Below are positions 9,109-18,398 of a DNA stretch of 64,000 nt, piece after piece. Within the stretch, counting starts at the first letter, position 1, and every line of letters starts with the position of its first letter. Position numbers and translations under genes: made by a program. The stretch comes from Stutzerimonas stutzeri KOS6 (GTDB taxonomy: Bacteria; Pseudomonadota; Gammaproteobacteria; Pseudomonadales; Pseudomonadaceae): the NCBI RefSeq assembly GCF_000307775.2, contig NZ_KK020676.1, positions 2,288,751 through 2,352,750 of the forward strand, read 5' to 3'. The notes under the pieces were generated by a model. That model made no database searches, was not told the origin of the DNA, and worked only from the letters and a program-made list of their open reading frames with translations.

Positions 9109-11606
9109 TGCGCCTGCCCAAGACCCGCCTCCTTGCCCTGGCGTATCGCCAACTGGTGCGCGACGCCCGCGCCGGCGAGCTGCGGGTACTGTTCTTCGCG
9201 CTGCTCGTCGCCGTCGCCGCCAGTACCGCGATCGGTTACTTCGGCGCGCGCCTGAACGACGCCATGCTACTGCGCGCCAGCGAGTTTCTCGGCGCCGATC
9301 TGGTGCTACGCGGCAGTGCTCCGGCGACACCGGAGCAAATAGAGGCAGGCCAGCGGCGCAGTCTGACGCATGCCCAGGTGGTGGAGTTTTCCAGCGTCAT
9401 CGCCACCGACCAGAATCTGCAACTGGCCAGCGTGAAGGCGGCCGGTAATGGCTACCCGCTGCGCGGCACACTGCGTAGTTCCGCACAGCCGTACGCGATC
9501 GAGCAGCCGGGCGGCGGCCCAGCACCCGGCGAGGCATGGGCCGAAGCCCGGCTGTTCGCCGCGCTGGACCTGGTGATCGGTGACAGCATCGAGGTTGGCA
9601 ACAAGCCTCTGAGACTGACCCGCGTGCTGACCTATGAACCGGACAGGGTTGGCGACTTCTACAGTCTGACCCCGCGCGTGTTGATGCATCTCGACGACCT
9701 GGCTGCGACCGGCGTCGTGCAACCTGGCAGCCGGGTGCGCTATCGCGAACTCTGGAGCGGCGAAAGCGATGCGTTGGCCGCGTATCAGGACGATCTGAAA
9801 AGCAGCCTGCAGCCGCACCAGCGCATCGAAACCGCGGGTGACAGCAACCGCCAGATCGGCGGCGCCCTGGGGCGCGCCGAGCGCTACCTGAACCTCGCCA
9901 GTCTCGCCGCGATACTTCTGGCCGGTGTAGCCGTTGCCCTTTCCGCGGCTCGCTTTGCCAGCCGCCGCTTCGATGCCAGCGCGCTACTGCGCTGTCTCGG
10001 CCTGTCCCGCGCTGATGCGCTGCAACTCTATGCCCTGCAGCTGGGCATGCTCGGCCTGTTGGCCAGTGTCGCGGGCGCCTTGCTCGGCTGGCTCGCACAA
10101 CACGGGCTGTTCTTCCTCCTGCGCGATCTGCTGGCGCAGGAAATTCCACCTGGCGGCTTCTGGCCCGCTGTTGCCGGGATCGCTACCGGACTGGTGGCAC
10201 TGGCCGGATTCGCCTTGCCCCCACTTGCCGCACTGGGACGCGTGCCGCCGTTGCGCGTGCTGCGCCGCGACATGCTGCCCGTGCCTCCGAGTGTCTGGCT
10301 GGTGTACGGCACGGCGATTCTCGCCCTCGGGCTGATCATGTGGCGCCTGAGCCTCGACCTGAAGATCACCCTGGCTCTGCTGGGCGGCGGTCTGCTGGCC
10401 ACGCTGCTGCTCGGCGGCCTGTTGTTGCTGGGCCTCAAAGGCATGCGGCGGCTGCTGGCCGGCGCGTCGCTGAGCTGGCGCCTGGGCCTTGGCCAGTTGT
10501 TGCGGCACCCGCTGGCTGCCGCCGGCCAGGCGCTCGCCTTCGGCCTGATCCTGCTGGCCATGGCGCTGATCGCGCTGCTGCGTGGCGAGCTGCTCGATAC
10601 CTGGCAGGACCAGTTGCCGGACGATGCGCCCAACCATTTCGTACTCAACGTGCTGCCAGCCGAGAAGGACGCGTTCGCCGAACGTATCGCCGCGCTCTCC
10701 AGTCATGCCGCGCCGTTGTACCCCGTCGTGCCGGGGCGTCTCGTTGCGATCAATGGCGAGCCGGTGCGCCAACTGGTCAGCAAGGAATCCCAGGGTGAGC
10801 GCGCCGTTCACCGCGACCTCAGCCTTACCTGGTCTGCCGAGCTACCGGAGGACAATCGACTGATCGCCGGCCAGTGGTGGGGCCAGAAGAATCAGCAGAC
10901 CCCCGGCGTATCGGTCGAGGCGGAGCTCGCCGAGAGCCTGCGCCTGAAACTGGGCGACCGCCTTTCCTTCAGCATCGGCGGCCTCACCCGGGACGCCAGC
11001 GTCACAAGTCTGCGCGAGGTCAACTGGGACAGCTTCCAGCCAAACTTCTACATGATCTTCGAACCCGACAGCCTGCAAGGCATGCCTGCGACCTACATGA
11101 CCAGCTTCCATCTGCCGGCCGGCAACGAGCGTGCTCTGGTGGAGCTGGCCCGCGCCTTCCCGTCGGTCACCCTGCTGCAGGTCGAGGCGCTGCTCGGCCA
11201 GCTGCGCAGCATTCTTGCGCAGGTGTCGCTGGCCGTTGAGTACGTGCTGCTGTTCGTACTCGCTGCGGGGCTTGCGGTGTTGTTCGCCGGGCTGCAGTCG
11301 ACGCTCGACGAGCGCATCCGCCAAGGTGCGCTGTTGCGGGCGCTCGGGGCGGAGCGACGCTTGCTGCTCCGCGCTCGCCGGGCCGAGTTCGGTTTGCTTG
11401 GCGCAGCCAGTGGGCTGCTCGCGGCGCTCGGTTGCGAACTGGTCAGCGCACTGCTCTATCACTATGCCTTCGATCTGCGCTGGGAGCCGCATCCATGGCT
11501 GCTTACCTTGCCACTCATCGGAGCGCTGCTGGTCGGCGGAGCGGGCATCATCGGTACGCGACGCGCGCTCAACGTCAGCCCGTTGACCGTGCTGCGCGAT
11601 AATTGA
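9105..11606 (+). CDS. FtsX-type ABC permease (YbbP-like)
   Basis: Large inner-membrane permease of 833 residues, the usual YbbP size. It has an N-terminal TM helix (about 25-45), a periplasmic MacB-PCD-like domain, a block of helices from about 255 to 490 (for example IALLRGELLDTW preceded by a long hydrophobic run), a second periplasmic domain, and C-terminal helices near residues 705-825. That is the duplicated FtsX topology. The ATG overlaps the stop of the ATPase gene, so the two are translationally coupled. Confidence 0.93.
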   Translation: MMRLPKTRLLALAYRQLVRDARAGELRVLFFALLVAVAASTAIGYFGARLNDAMLLRASEFLGADLVLRGSAPATPEQIEAGQRRSLTHAQVVEFSSVIATDQNLQLASVKAAGNGYPLRGTLRSSAQPYAIEQPGGGPAPGEAWAEARLFAALDLVIGDSIEVGNKPLRLTRVLTYEPDRVGDFYSLTPRVLMHLDDLAATGVVQPGSRVRYRELWSGESDALAAYQDDLKSSLQPHQRIETAGDSNRQIGGALGRAERYLNLASLAAILLAGVAVALSAARFASRRFDASALLRCLGLSRADALQLYALQLGMLGLLASVAGALLGWLAQHGLFFLLRDLLAQEIPPGGFWPAVAGIATGLVALAGFALPPLAALGRVPPLRVLRRDMLPVPPSVWLVYGTAILALGLIMWRLSLDLKITLALLGGGLLATLLLGGLLLLGLKGMRRLLAGASLSWRLGLGQLLRHPLAAAGQALAFGLILLAMALIALLRGELLDTWQDQLPDDAPNHFVLNVLPAEKDAFAERIAALSSHAAPLYPVVPGRLVAINGEPVRQLVSKESQGERAVHRDLSLTWSAELPEDNRLIAGQWWGQKNQQTPGVSVEAELAESLRLKLGDRLSFSIGGLTRDASVTSLREVNWDSFQPNFYMIFEPDSLQGMPATYMTSFHLPAGNERALVELARAFPSVTLLQVEALLGQLRSILAQVSLAVEYVLLFVLAAGLAVLFAGLQSTLDERIRQGALLRALGAERRLLLRARRAEFGLLGAASGLLAALGCELVSALLYHYAFDLRWEPHPWLLTLPLIGALLVGGAGIIGTRRALNVSPLTVLRDN

Positions 11607-11645
11607 GCAGGTAGAATCGGCGCTTTTCAGCAAGGTCGGAATTCC

Positions 11646-12143
11646 ATGAGTCGCTACCGTCCCCCCCGCCCGGCTGGCACCCCCCTGATCACGCCGGAGG
11701 GTGAAGCGCGGCTTCGCGCCGAACTGCACGAGCTCTGGCACGTCAGGCGACCGCAGGTAACCCAGTCGGTGAGCGAGGCGGCAGCGCAGGGTGACCGTTC
11801 GGAAAACGCCGAATACACCTATGGCAAGAAGATGCTGCGCGAGATCGACAGTCGCGTGCGTTTTCTCACCAAGCGTCTGGAAAAGCTCAAGGTGGTCACA
11901 GAGCGCCCCGGCGACCCGAACAGAGTGTACTTCGGCGCCTGGGTGACGCTGGAGGACGAGGACGGTGAGGAGGCCCGCTACCGGATAGTCGGGCCGGACG
12001 AACTGGACCTGCGTAAGGGCCTGATCAGCATCGACTCACCGCTGGCACGCGCGCTGGTGGGAAAGGCTCTGGATGCCGAGATTCAGGTACAGACCCCTAC
12101 CGGTACGAAGCTCTGGTATGTGATAGCCATCGACTACCCGTGA
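11646..12143 (+). CDS. greB: Transcription elongation factor GreB
   Basis: 165-residue factor that enters the RNA polymerase secondary channel and stimulates cleavage of backtracked RNA. The N-terminal coiled coil begins with [12 protein letters not shown], and the tip acidic region lies in [14 protein letters not shown], which holds the acidic pair typical of Gre factors. The C-terminal globular domain shows IVGPDELD and the ending [16 protein letters not shown]. The [15 protein letters not shown] start is GreB-like rather than GreA-like. Confidence 0.94.
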   Translation: MSRYRPPRPAGTPLITPEGEARLRAELHELWHVRRPQVTQSVSEAAAQGDRSENAEYTYGKKMLREIDSRVRFLTKRLEKLKVVTERPGDPNRVYFGAWVTLEDEDGEEARYRIVGPDELDLRKGLISIDSPLARALVGKALDAEIQVQTPTGTKLWYVIAIDYP

Positions 12144-12179
12144 CCCGCCGGCCAGGCGACGCGTAGAGCGACCGGGCGA

Positions 12180-13595
12180 TCAGTTGGCCGCCGTCTTGCG
12201 GTCGGCTTCCAGCAGGTAGCGCTCGCGCTGGTAGGCCAGGTAGTACTTGTTGACGCTGTTGACATAGGCCACCACCCCCATGCCGAGGGTTTCCATGGCG
12301 ATTCGCTCGACCTGAAAGAACCACTGGTCCGGGTTGAGGCCGCGCCGACGCGCCTCGGCGCGCATGCTCTGTACCCGCTGAGGTCCCAGGTTGTATGCCG
12401 CCAGGATGAACGCCATGCGCTCGCGCTCGTTCAGGCGCGGGCTGGCGAAGTAGTTGCGGCGAATACTGGCCAGGTACTTCGCGCTGGCCTGCACATTGCG
12501 GTCCAGCTGCTCGATATTGCTCACGCCCATCGCGCGAGCCGTCGCCGGCGTCACCTGCATCAGGCCCGTTGCGCCGCCCGCGCCTCTGGCGGCGGGGTTC
12601 AGCGTGGACTCCTTGAATGCCAGGGCAGCAAGGTTCAGCCAGTCCAGCTCGATCTGTTCGGCATAGCGCTGCAGCGTCGGCCGGACCTTTTCCAGGCGCT
12701 GCCGGCCGACACGGTCGAGCGGGTACTGCACCTTGTACAAGCGTCGGTAAACCCGCTCGAAAGCTGCATCCTGGTTGTCTGGCAGATCGAAATCCTTGAG
12801 GAAGCGGTCGGCACTGGCTCGCAGCATGCTGGCCTCCTTGCGCACGAACCAGTGAATGCTGGCCTTGTCGCCCAACCTCAGGTGCTGTTCGATGCGCAAC
12901 CTTGGCATGACCTTGGCCCAGCGCTGCGCGATGGTCTGTTCAACGACGGTCGCCGGGTAGACGCCGGCCTGCACCATCTCCAGCACATCCTCGACCGCCA
13001 GCGTCGGATCGACCCACTCGGCGACGATAGGCGCCAGCCTGCGGGCCATCAACTGCTTGTTGAGCCGCGCCAGCGCAGGCCCGGCGGCGCTGCCCGGAGA
13101 TAATGCGAGGCTGCGCCCGGACAGCTGTTCCAGCCGCTGATAGCGAGGCCCGCCCTGGCGACCGACCATCACCAGCGACACGTCACGAACCACTGGCAGG
13201 CTACGGCTGACGCCTTTCATCCCGGACAGCGGCAACAGTTCACCCGGCGCCACCAGATCGCCTTCGCCGCGCTGCAGCGCGCCAAGCAACTGATCCTTGG
13301 CTTTGGGAATGAGCCTCAGGGTCACCGTCCGCCCCGCTGCCGCGTTGCGGTTCAAATATTGCTCGAAGGCCCGCAGCCGCGCGTACTCCACGCCGATCGC
13401 CTCGCCCTTGACCTCACCGGAACTGTTGCGACTCTGATTGACCAGCACGCGCAATACGCCGCTGCGGCGTATTTCGGCAAGATCACGTACCTTGTCGGTC
13501 GATTGCCAGGCCTCGGGGCCGGCCAGGCGCGCGTTCGCCATGGCCGGCAACAACGCCAGCAACAGGGAGAACAGAAGTGGCAGCAATCGTGACAT
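12180..13595 (-). CDS. MltF-type membrane-bound lytic transglycosylase
   Basis: Peptidoglycan-cleaving enzyme of 471 residues. After a signal peptide (about 1-22) comes a solute-binding-like domain (residues about 40-285, beginning RRSGVLRVLV), then a family-1 SLT domain starting near 310 with catalytic-type ALAFKESTLNP (Glu), GLMQVTPATA and ILAAYNLGP. This two-domain layout is MltF; pseudomonads have two MltF paralogues. The start at 13595 is chosen because the signal peptide begins there, but no strong ribosome site is visible and longer frames remain open upstream. Confidence 0.88.
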   Translation of the reverse strand: MSRLLPLLFSLLLALLPAMANARLAGPEAWQSTDKVRDLAEIRRSGVLRVLVNQSRNSSGEVKGEAIGVEYARLRAFEQYLNRNAAAGRTVTLRLIPKAKDQLLGALQRGEGDLVAPGELLPLSGMKGVSRSLPVVRDVSLVMVGRQGGPRYQRLEQLSGRSLALSPGSAAGPALARLNKQLMARRLAPIVAEWVDPTLAVEDVLEMVQAGVYPATVVEQTIAQRWAKVMPRLRIEQHLRLGDKASIHWFVRKEASMLRASADRFLKDFDLPDNQDAAFERVYRRLYKVQYPLDRVGRQRLEKVRPTLQRYAEQIELDWLNLAALAFKESTLNPAARGAGGATGLMQVTPATARAMGVSNIEQLDRNVQASAKYLASIRRNYFASPRLNERERMAFILAAYNLGPQRVQSMRAEARRRGLNPDQWFFQVERIAMETLGMGVVAYVNSVNKYYLAYQRERYLLEADRKTAAN

Positions 13596-13762
13596 CGAGG
13601 ATGCACCGGTTCGAAGACGCTGGAAAACGCTAACGCGGTGCTCCCTGCCCGCGACGGTGGCAAGCGTCTCACAGGCGCCGGATTTGTGCCAGTTCAGCCC
13701 TAGCAAGCGCTTTAGGTATATTGTTTATATATCTGATTTTATTATGTTTTTAAGAGGCCCTT

Positions 13763-14569
13763 ATGCAGCTCATCGACATCGGCGTCAATCTGACCCACCC
13801 GACATTCGCCTCTGCACCCGCTGCGGTCGTCGAGCGCGCCAGGGCAGCCGGAGTCACCCAACTGGTGCTTACCGGCACCAGCCTCGACGAAAGCGAAGCA
13901 GCGCTGAAACTCTGCCGCGCCCTCGATGAGACCCGCCAGCATCTGTTCAGCACCGCCGGGGTCCATCCGCATGACGCCAGCCATTGGACAGCCGACAGCG
14001 CAAGCCAGCTGAGCGCCCTGCTGAGCGAACCCGAGGTGCGGGCGGTCGGCGAGTGCGGACTGGATTTCAATCGCGACTTCTCGCCTCGCCCACAGCAGGA
14101 GCGCGCCCTGGAGGCCCAGTTGCAGCTGGCGGTCGAACTGCAGCAGCCGGTGTTCCTGCATGAGCGTGAGGCCAGCGAGAGGCTGGTGGCGATCCTGCGC
14201 CCATTCCGCGACCAGCTGAAAGCTGCCGTGGTGCACTGTTTCACCGGCGACAAGCGCGCGCTGTATGCCTACCTCGACCTCGACCTGCACATCGGCATCA
14301 CCGGCTGGATCTGCGACGAGCGCCGCGGCACCCACCTGCACCCACTGGTCAAGGACATTCCCGAAGGACGATTGATGCTGGAAAGCGACGCCCCCTATCT
14401 GCTGCCGCGCAGCTTGCGACCGAAACCCAGGAGTGGCCACAACGAACCGGCCTATCTGCCCGAGGTGCTGCGCGAGGTCGCCCGCCATCGCGGCGAAAGC
14501 GAAGCGTCCCTGGCAGCCCACTCCACAGCCTGTGCGCGATCATTCTTCGGCCTGCCCGGTCTGGACTGA
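13763..14569 (+). CDS. tatD: TatD metal-dependent deoxyribonuclease
   Basis: 268-residue TIM-barrel metal-dependent nuclease of the TatD family (3'-5' exonuclease linked to DNA repair). The N-terminus [36 protein letters not shown] (Glu ligand), [18 protein letters not shown] and [16 protein letters not shown] match E. coli TatD along the whole length, more closely than YcfH or YjjV. It stands alone, preceded by an AT-rich promoter-like stretch at about 13700-13755. Confidence 0.94.
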   Translation: MQLIDIGVNLTHPTFASAPAAVVERARAAGVTQLVLTGTSLDESEAALKLCRALDETRQHLFSTAGVHPHDASHWTADSASQLSALLSEPEVRAVGECGLDFNRDFSPRPQQERALEAQLQLAVELQQPVFLHEREASERLVAILRPFRDQLKAAVVHCFTGDKRALYAYLDLDLHIGITGWICDERRGTHLHPLVKDIPEGRLMLESDAPYLLPRSLRPKPRSGHNEPAYLPEVLREVARHRGESEASLAAHSTACARSFFGLPGLD

Positions 14570-14674
14570 TTCACAGAATTTGCTCAAGCTCTGCCCACCG
14601 CGGCCGCTAATTGTTCAGCCGTACCGCAAGCGTTCATCCGCGCTCGGGCAAATCCATATCGAAGAAGAGCAGTC

Positions 14675-16144
14675 ATGGCCGTCTGGATTCGCGATCTGTC
14701 GCTCAAGTACAAGTTCTGGGCACTCAACATGGTGTCCTTCGTCATCGCTCTGTTGCTGGTGCTTTACGCCGTGCAACTGGAACAAGACGCCCGTAGCGCC
14801 GATAGCCGCGCAGCCAGCCAGGCCCAGGCCGCATTGCTGGCGGCCTGGCCGGAAGCCGCGGAGCTGCCGCAAGGCCAGGGGCTGATCGCCTTCCAGGCCG
14901 GCCAACCCGTACAGGTCGAAGGCCAGCCAGTGGCTGACAGCGGCTGGACGCAACTGCCCCACGACCGTCTGTTCTCCAGCAACCCCGTGGTTGGAGTGCA
15001 GGTGGTCGAGCGCCCGGATGGACAGAAGCTGGCCGTGCTGGCGCGTGCGCCCAGTATCATCGAGGTGCTGAGCGAGCATTTCATCAGTTATGCCGCAACC
15101 GTCGCGGTACTGATGTTCGGGCTGCTGGCTGCATCGCAGTTGCTGATCCGCTTCCTGCTCAGCCATCTCAATACGCTCAAGGATGTCATGTTGCACGTAG
15201 AACGCAGCGGCGACCTGCAGGCCCGCGTGCCGCTGGACAGCCGCGATGAGGTCGGCCAGATGGCCAGCGCCTTCAACGCCATGCAGGACGGTTATCAGCG
15301 CGTGGTCAGCACCGTCGCCCAGGCCGCGGCCCGCCTCGACGAGGGTGCCGGGCGCCTGGCCAGGAGCATGAATGACGTCCATCAGGGCATGCGCGGTCAG
15401 CAGGGTGAAACCGACCAGGCCGCGACGGCGATCAACGAGATGAGCGCCACGGTCCATCAGATCGCCAACCATGCACGCGAAACACGGGACCAGTCGCAGA
15501 ACGCCGACCGGCTGGCCGGCGATGGCCACCGGGTGGTCGGCCAGGTCGAGAAATCCATTTCCAGCCTTTCCCGGGGTGTTCAGCAAACCGGCGAGATGAT
15601 CGAGCAGCTCGCTGCCGACAGCCAGAAGATCAACGGTGTCGTCAGCGTAATCCACAGCATCGCCGAGCAGACCAACCTGCTCGCACTCAACGCTGCGATC
15701 GAAGCGGCGCGCGCCGGCGAGCAGGGTCGTGGCTTCGCCGTGGTCGCCGACGAAGTGCGCAACCTGGCCAGGCGTGTACAGGACTCCACGGACGAGATCA
15801 CCCAGATGATTTCCAGCCTGCAGGCCATGACCCGTGATGCAGTGGAGTTCATGCAGGAAAGCTCGCTCAAGGCCGATGACTGCGTCCGGGAAGCCCATGA
15901 AGCGGCTCAGGCGCTGGAAGCCATCACCGATGCAGTGGCGCAGATGCGTGACAGCAACATGCAGATCGCCGTCGCCGCCGAGCAGCAGAGCCAGGTTGCC
16001 GAAGAGCTCAATCGCTCGGTCACCGGCATCCGCGATGTCACCGAACGGACCGTCGACCAGACCGTCGCCTCGGCTACCACCAGCGAGGAACTGGCGGCCC
16101 TGTCGGGGGAACTTAGCCGGGCCATCCGCCAGTTGAAGTTGTAA
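14675..16144 (+). CDS. Methyl-accepting chemotaxis protein
   Basis: 489-residue chemoreceptor. TM1 is near residues 14-34, a short periplasmic sensor of only about 95 residues follows, TM2 lies near 133-155, then HAMP (to about 210) and the cytoplasmic signalling domain with the hairpin tip [20 protein letters not shown] and [13 protein letters not shown]. No C-terminal CheR-tethering pentapeptide (ends RQLKL). The small sensor domain has no recognisable ligand fold by eye. From memory, P. aeruginosa has a transducer gene in the corresponding neighbourhood. Confidence 0.93.
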   Translation: MAVWIRDLSLKYKFWALNMVSFVIALLLVLYAVQLEQDARSADSRAASQAQAALLAAWPEAAELPQGQGLIAFQAGQPVQVEGQPVADSGWTQLPHDRLFSSNPVVGVQVVERPDGQKLAVLARAPSIIEVLSEHFISYAATVAVLMFGLLAASQLLIRFLLSHLNTLKDVMLHVERSGDLQARVPLDSRDEVGQMASAFNAMQDGYQRVVSTVAQAAARLDEGAGRLARSMNDVHQGMRGQQGETDQAATAINEMSATVHQIANHARETRDQSQNADRLAGDGHRVVGQVEKSISSLSRGVQQTGEMIEQLAADSQKINGVVSVIHSIAEQTNLLALNAAIEAARAGEQGRGFAVVADEVRNLARRVQDSTDEITQMISSLQAMTRDAVEFMQESSLKADDCVREAHEAAQALEAITDAVAQMRDSNMQIAVAAEQQSQVAEELNRSVTGIRDVTERTVDQTVASATTSEELAALSGELSRAIRQLKL

Positions 16145-16176
16145 CTCCTCCGCCGTTTCTCCTACGGTTGAACCGG

Positions 16177-16201
16177 GCGGCGCTCCGCAAAGGAGCGCCG
16201 C
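16177..16201. repeat. GC-rich hairpin after the chemoreceptor gene
   Basis: GGCGCTCC-GCAAA-GGAGCGCC, eight perfect pairs, about 35 bases after the chemoreceptor stop. It may act as a transcript end, but no T-run follows. Apart from the sites listed next, 16202-16350 shows nothing I can name. Confidence 0.55.
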
Positions 16202-16357
16202 GACGAAGCCCAACGCACCACACCGATGCCTGCCGGGCTTCGCTGCGCTCAGCGCCAACCCACGTAGCTACGCCAGGCAAAGCACCTGCAGCAACGTGCC
16301 GGCGACAGCTCGCTTCGAACACTCCCTGCAAGAAAAGCATGCACCCCTCTCGATATG

Positions 16358-16374
16358 CGCACCACGATGGCGCA
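16358..16374 (+). promoter_or_regulatory. Probable NtrC enhancer site, operon A
   Basis: GCACCA-CGA-TGGCGC differs from the dyad consensus GCACCA-N3-TGGTGC at one base. It lies about 65 bases upstream of the -24 element of a sigma-54 promoter, a normal place for an NtrC enhancer, and predicts induction under nitrogen limitation. Confidence 0.6.
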
Positions 16375-16427
16375 GCCACATGCCGTTCTCACGCTTGCAG
16401 CGCCCGGGATACGGCCATGCCGGCGTT

Positions 16428-16443
16428 TGGCACTGCTCTTGCT
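16428..16443 (+). promoter_or_regulatory. Sigma-54 promoter of guanidine operon A
   Basis: TGGCAC-TGCTC-TTGCT matches the -24/-12 consensus (TGGCAC-N5-TTGCW) with correct GG-GC spacing. Transcription should begin near 16455, about 40 bases before the guanidine-I riboswitch. Confidence 0.75.
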
Positions 16444-16496
16444 ACGACCAAGGTGCAGGAAGCTGCAGCTCATGGAACGAGAACAATCCGAAATAG

Positions 16497-16591
16497 CCGA
16501 CTAGGGTTCCGGCTCGCGTTGCGAGTGGCTGGTCCGAGAGTTGGCGACCTCCAGTGAGGTTACACGGCGGGACAAAAGCCCGGGAGAAGAG
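16497..16591 (+). promoter_or_regulatory. Guanidine-I riboswitch (ykkC), operon A
   Basis: The three invariant blocks of the guanidine-I aptamer occur in order: CTAGGGTTCCG (16501-16511), GGTCCGAGAG (16531-16540) and ACACGG...AAAAGCCCGGGAGA (from about 16562). Guanidine binding turns on downstream genes in characterised examples. The block usually written GGGATAAAAG reads GGGACAAAAG here. No obvious intrinsic terminator follows, so the expression platform is unclear. Confidence 0.93.
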
Positions 16592-16641
16592 CGTCATGCC
16601 ACGCAGCTCCTGCGCCATTCCCACACACTGGAGGGTTTGTC

Positions 16642-16761
16642 ATGTGCCCATTCGAATCGGCTTTGCCGGTCACTGTCCTGCCGCATGCTGGTGCACTAGC
16701 CGCTCGTAGCGCTAGCAACCGTGTGTCGGTCGCGGTGCGGGGTGCATGCCCATGCGCCTGA
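16642..16761 (+). CDS. Possible short leader ORF between riboswitch and permease
   Basis: A 39-codon frame begins with ATG preceded by GGAGGG at good spacing and ends inside the permease start (stop at 16759-16761, permease ATG at 16746). The peptide (MCPFESALPV... ending ACPCA) resembles nothing I know. It occupies the position where related operons encode the periplasmic binding protein. It could be a translated leader that couples translation to the permease, or chance. Confidence 0.3.
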   Translation: MCPFESALPVTVLPHAGALAARSASNRVSVAVRGACPCA

Positions 16762-17567
16762 TCAATCGCTCTCCGAGCCGCAGCGGCTGGCTGGCGCTGG
16801 CCATCCTGCCGTTCGCCCTGCTGCTGGCGCTGTACCTGACCAATTCGGCCCAGCGCCTGGAACTCAACCCCAACGACAAACTGCTACCCAGCTTCAGCCA
16901 GATGGCCGCCGCGGTGGATCGGCTTGCCTTCACCCCGGACAAGCGCTCCGGCGACTACCTGTTCTGGCAGGACAGCGCCTCCAGCCTGAAACGCCTCGGC
17001 ACCGGCCTCGCCATCGCCGCCGTTGCCGGTCTTTGCCTGGGCATTGCCGCCGGTACCCTGCCGTTGTTCGCAGCGCCGTTGTCGCCCTTGCTCACGGTAC
17101 TGTCCATGGTGCCGCCGCTGGCGATCCTGCCCATCCTGTTCATCGTCTTCGGCCTGGGCGAGCTGTCCAAGGTGATGCTCATCGTCATCGGCATCACGCC
17201 GATTCTCGCGCGGGATCTGGAGCAGCGAGCCCGCGAAATCCCCCGCGAGCTGCTGATCAAGGCGCAGACCCTGGGCGCCAACACCTGGACCCTGATCCTG
17301 CGCCTGGTGCTGCCGCAACTGATGCCGCGCCTGCTGATCAGCCTGCGCCTGGTGCTCGGCTCGGCCTGGCTGTTCCTCATAGCCGCCGAAGCCATCGCCT
17401 CTACCGACGGTCTGGGCTACCGCATCTTCCTCGTGCGTCGCTACATGGCCATGGACGTGATCCTGCCCTACGTCGCCTGGATCACTGCATTGGCCTGGGC
17501 CATGGATTATCTGCTGCGGCGCCTGACGCAAAAGCTGTTCCCCTGGTACGAAGGAGCCAAGGCATGA
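16746..17567 (+). CDS. ABC transporter permease, guanidine-associated
   Basis: NitT/TauT-type (BPD_transp_1) permease of 273 residues. TM helices appear near 14-32, 80-105, 112-138 and beyond; the EAA loop reads ALIKAQTLGANTWTLILRLVLPQ-like (AQTLGAN...LPQLMP near 178-198). In guanidine-carboxylase operons this permease works with the adjacent ATPase and a binding protein to import guanidine. The stop overlaps the ATPase start (ATGA). The start could be 16746 or 16752. The usual upstream binding-protein gene is absent. Confidence 0.9.
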   Translation: MPMRLINRSPSRSGWLALAILPFALLLALYLTNSAQRLELNPNDKLLPSFSQMAAAVDRLAFTPDKRSGDYLFWQDSASSLKRLGTGLAIAAVAGLCLGIAAGTLPLFAAPLSPLLTVLSMVPPLAILPILFIVFGLGELSKVMLIVIGITPILARDLEQRAREIPRELLIKAQTLGANTWTLILRLVLPQLMPRLLISLRLVLGSAWLFLIAAEAIASTDGLGYRIFLVRRYMAMDVILPYVAWITALAWAMDYLLRRLTQKLFPWYEGAKA

Positions 17568-18397
17568 GCGACAAGAATGGCAAGACCGTCGCAGGCGGCC
17601 CGAACAGTTTCATCCAGGTCAGGAATGTCTGGCAGCAGTACGGCGATCAGGTGGTGCTGGAGCGCCTGAACCTGGCTATCGCCGAGGGTGAGTTCTGCAC
17701 CCTGGTCGGTGCCTCCGGCTGCGGCAAGTCGACCTTCCTGCGTCTGTTGCTCGGCCAGGAATCGCCCAGTCGTGGCGAGATTCTGCTCGATGGCCAGCCG
17801 CTGGCCGACGAACCGGACGCCAGCCGCGGCGTAGTCTTCCAGCGTTATTCGGTGTTCCCGCATCTGTCCGTGCTGGATAACGTCGCGCTCGGCCTTGAAC
17901 TGCCCCGTGCACCACTGCTGGGTCGCCTGTTCGGCCAAAGCAAGCGCGACGCGCGCGAGCAGGCAGCGCAGATGCTGCACAAGGTCGGCCTCGGGCATGC
18001 CCTCGACAAGTATCCGGCGCAGCTGTCCGGCGGCATGCAGCAACGCCTGGCGATCGCCCAGGCGCTGATCATGAAGCCACGCGTGCTGCTGCTGGACGAA
18101 CCCTTCGGCGCGCTCGACCCGGGTATTCGCAAGGACATGCACGCGCTGTTGCTGGAGCTGTGGCGGGAAACCCGGCTGACCGTGTTCATGGTCACCCACG
18201 ACCTGTCCGAAGGCTTCACCCTCGGTAGCCGCATCCTGGTCTTCGACAAGCCGCGCATCGATCCCCACGAACCCGGTGCCTACGGCGCGCGCGTGACCTA
18301 CGACATTCCCTTGCACGCCAGCCGCGGCGCCAATGCTGCCGACAGCCTGCCGGGCCACCTTTCTGCCCACCTTCCAACTGCCTACCAAGGAGCCTGA
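17564..18397 (+). CDS. ABC transporter ATP-binding protein, guanidine-associated
   Basis: NitT/TauT-family ATPase, 277 residues. Walker [10 protein letters not shown] (near residue 47), Q-loop VVFQRYSVFP, signature [15 protein letters not shown], Walker [13 protein letters not shown] and H-loop VTHDLSEG are complete. Overlaps the permease gene by four bases and ends two bases before the next start, so it belongs to the guanidine operon and should energise uptake. Confidence 0.93.
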   Translation: MSDKNGKTVAGGPNSFIQVRNVWQQYGDQVVLERLNLAIAEGEFCTLVGASGCGKSTFLRLLLGQESPSRGEILLDGQPLADEPDASRGVVFQRYSVFPHLSVLDNVALGLELPRAPLLGRLFGQSKRDAREQAAQMLHKVGLGHALDKYPAQLSGGMQQRLAIAQALIMKPRVLLLDEPFGALDPGIRKDMHALLLELWRETRLTVFMVTHDLSEGFTLGSRILVFDKPRIDPHEPGAYGARVTYDIPLHASRGANAADSLPGHLSAHLPTAYQGA

Positions 18398-18398
18398 C

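Noticed and set aside
16642..16761. A truncated remnant of the missing binding protein
   Set aside because: The encoded peptide shows no signal-peptide or binding-protein similarity to the 41915 protein; it is listed only as a possible leader ORF.
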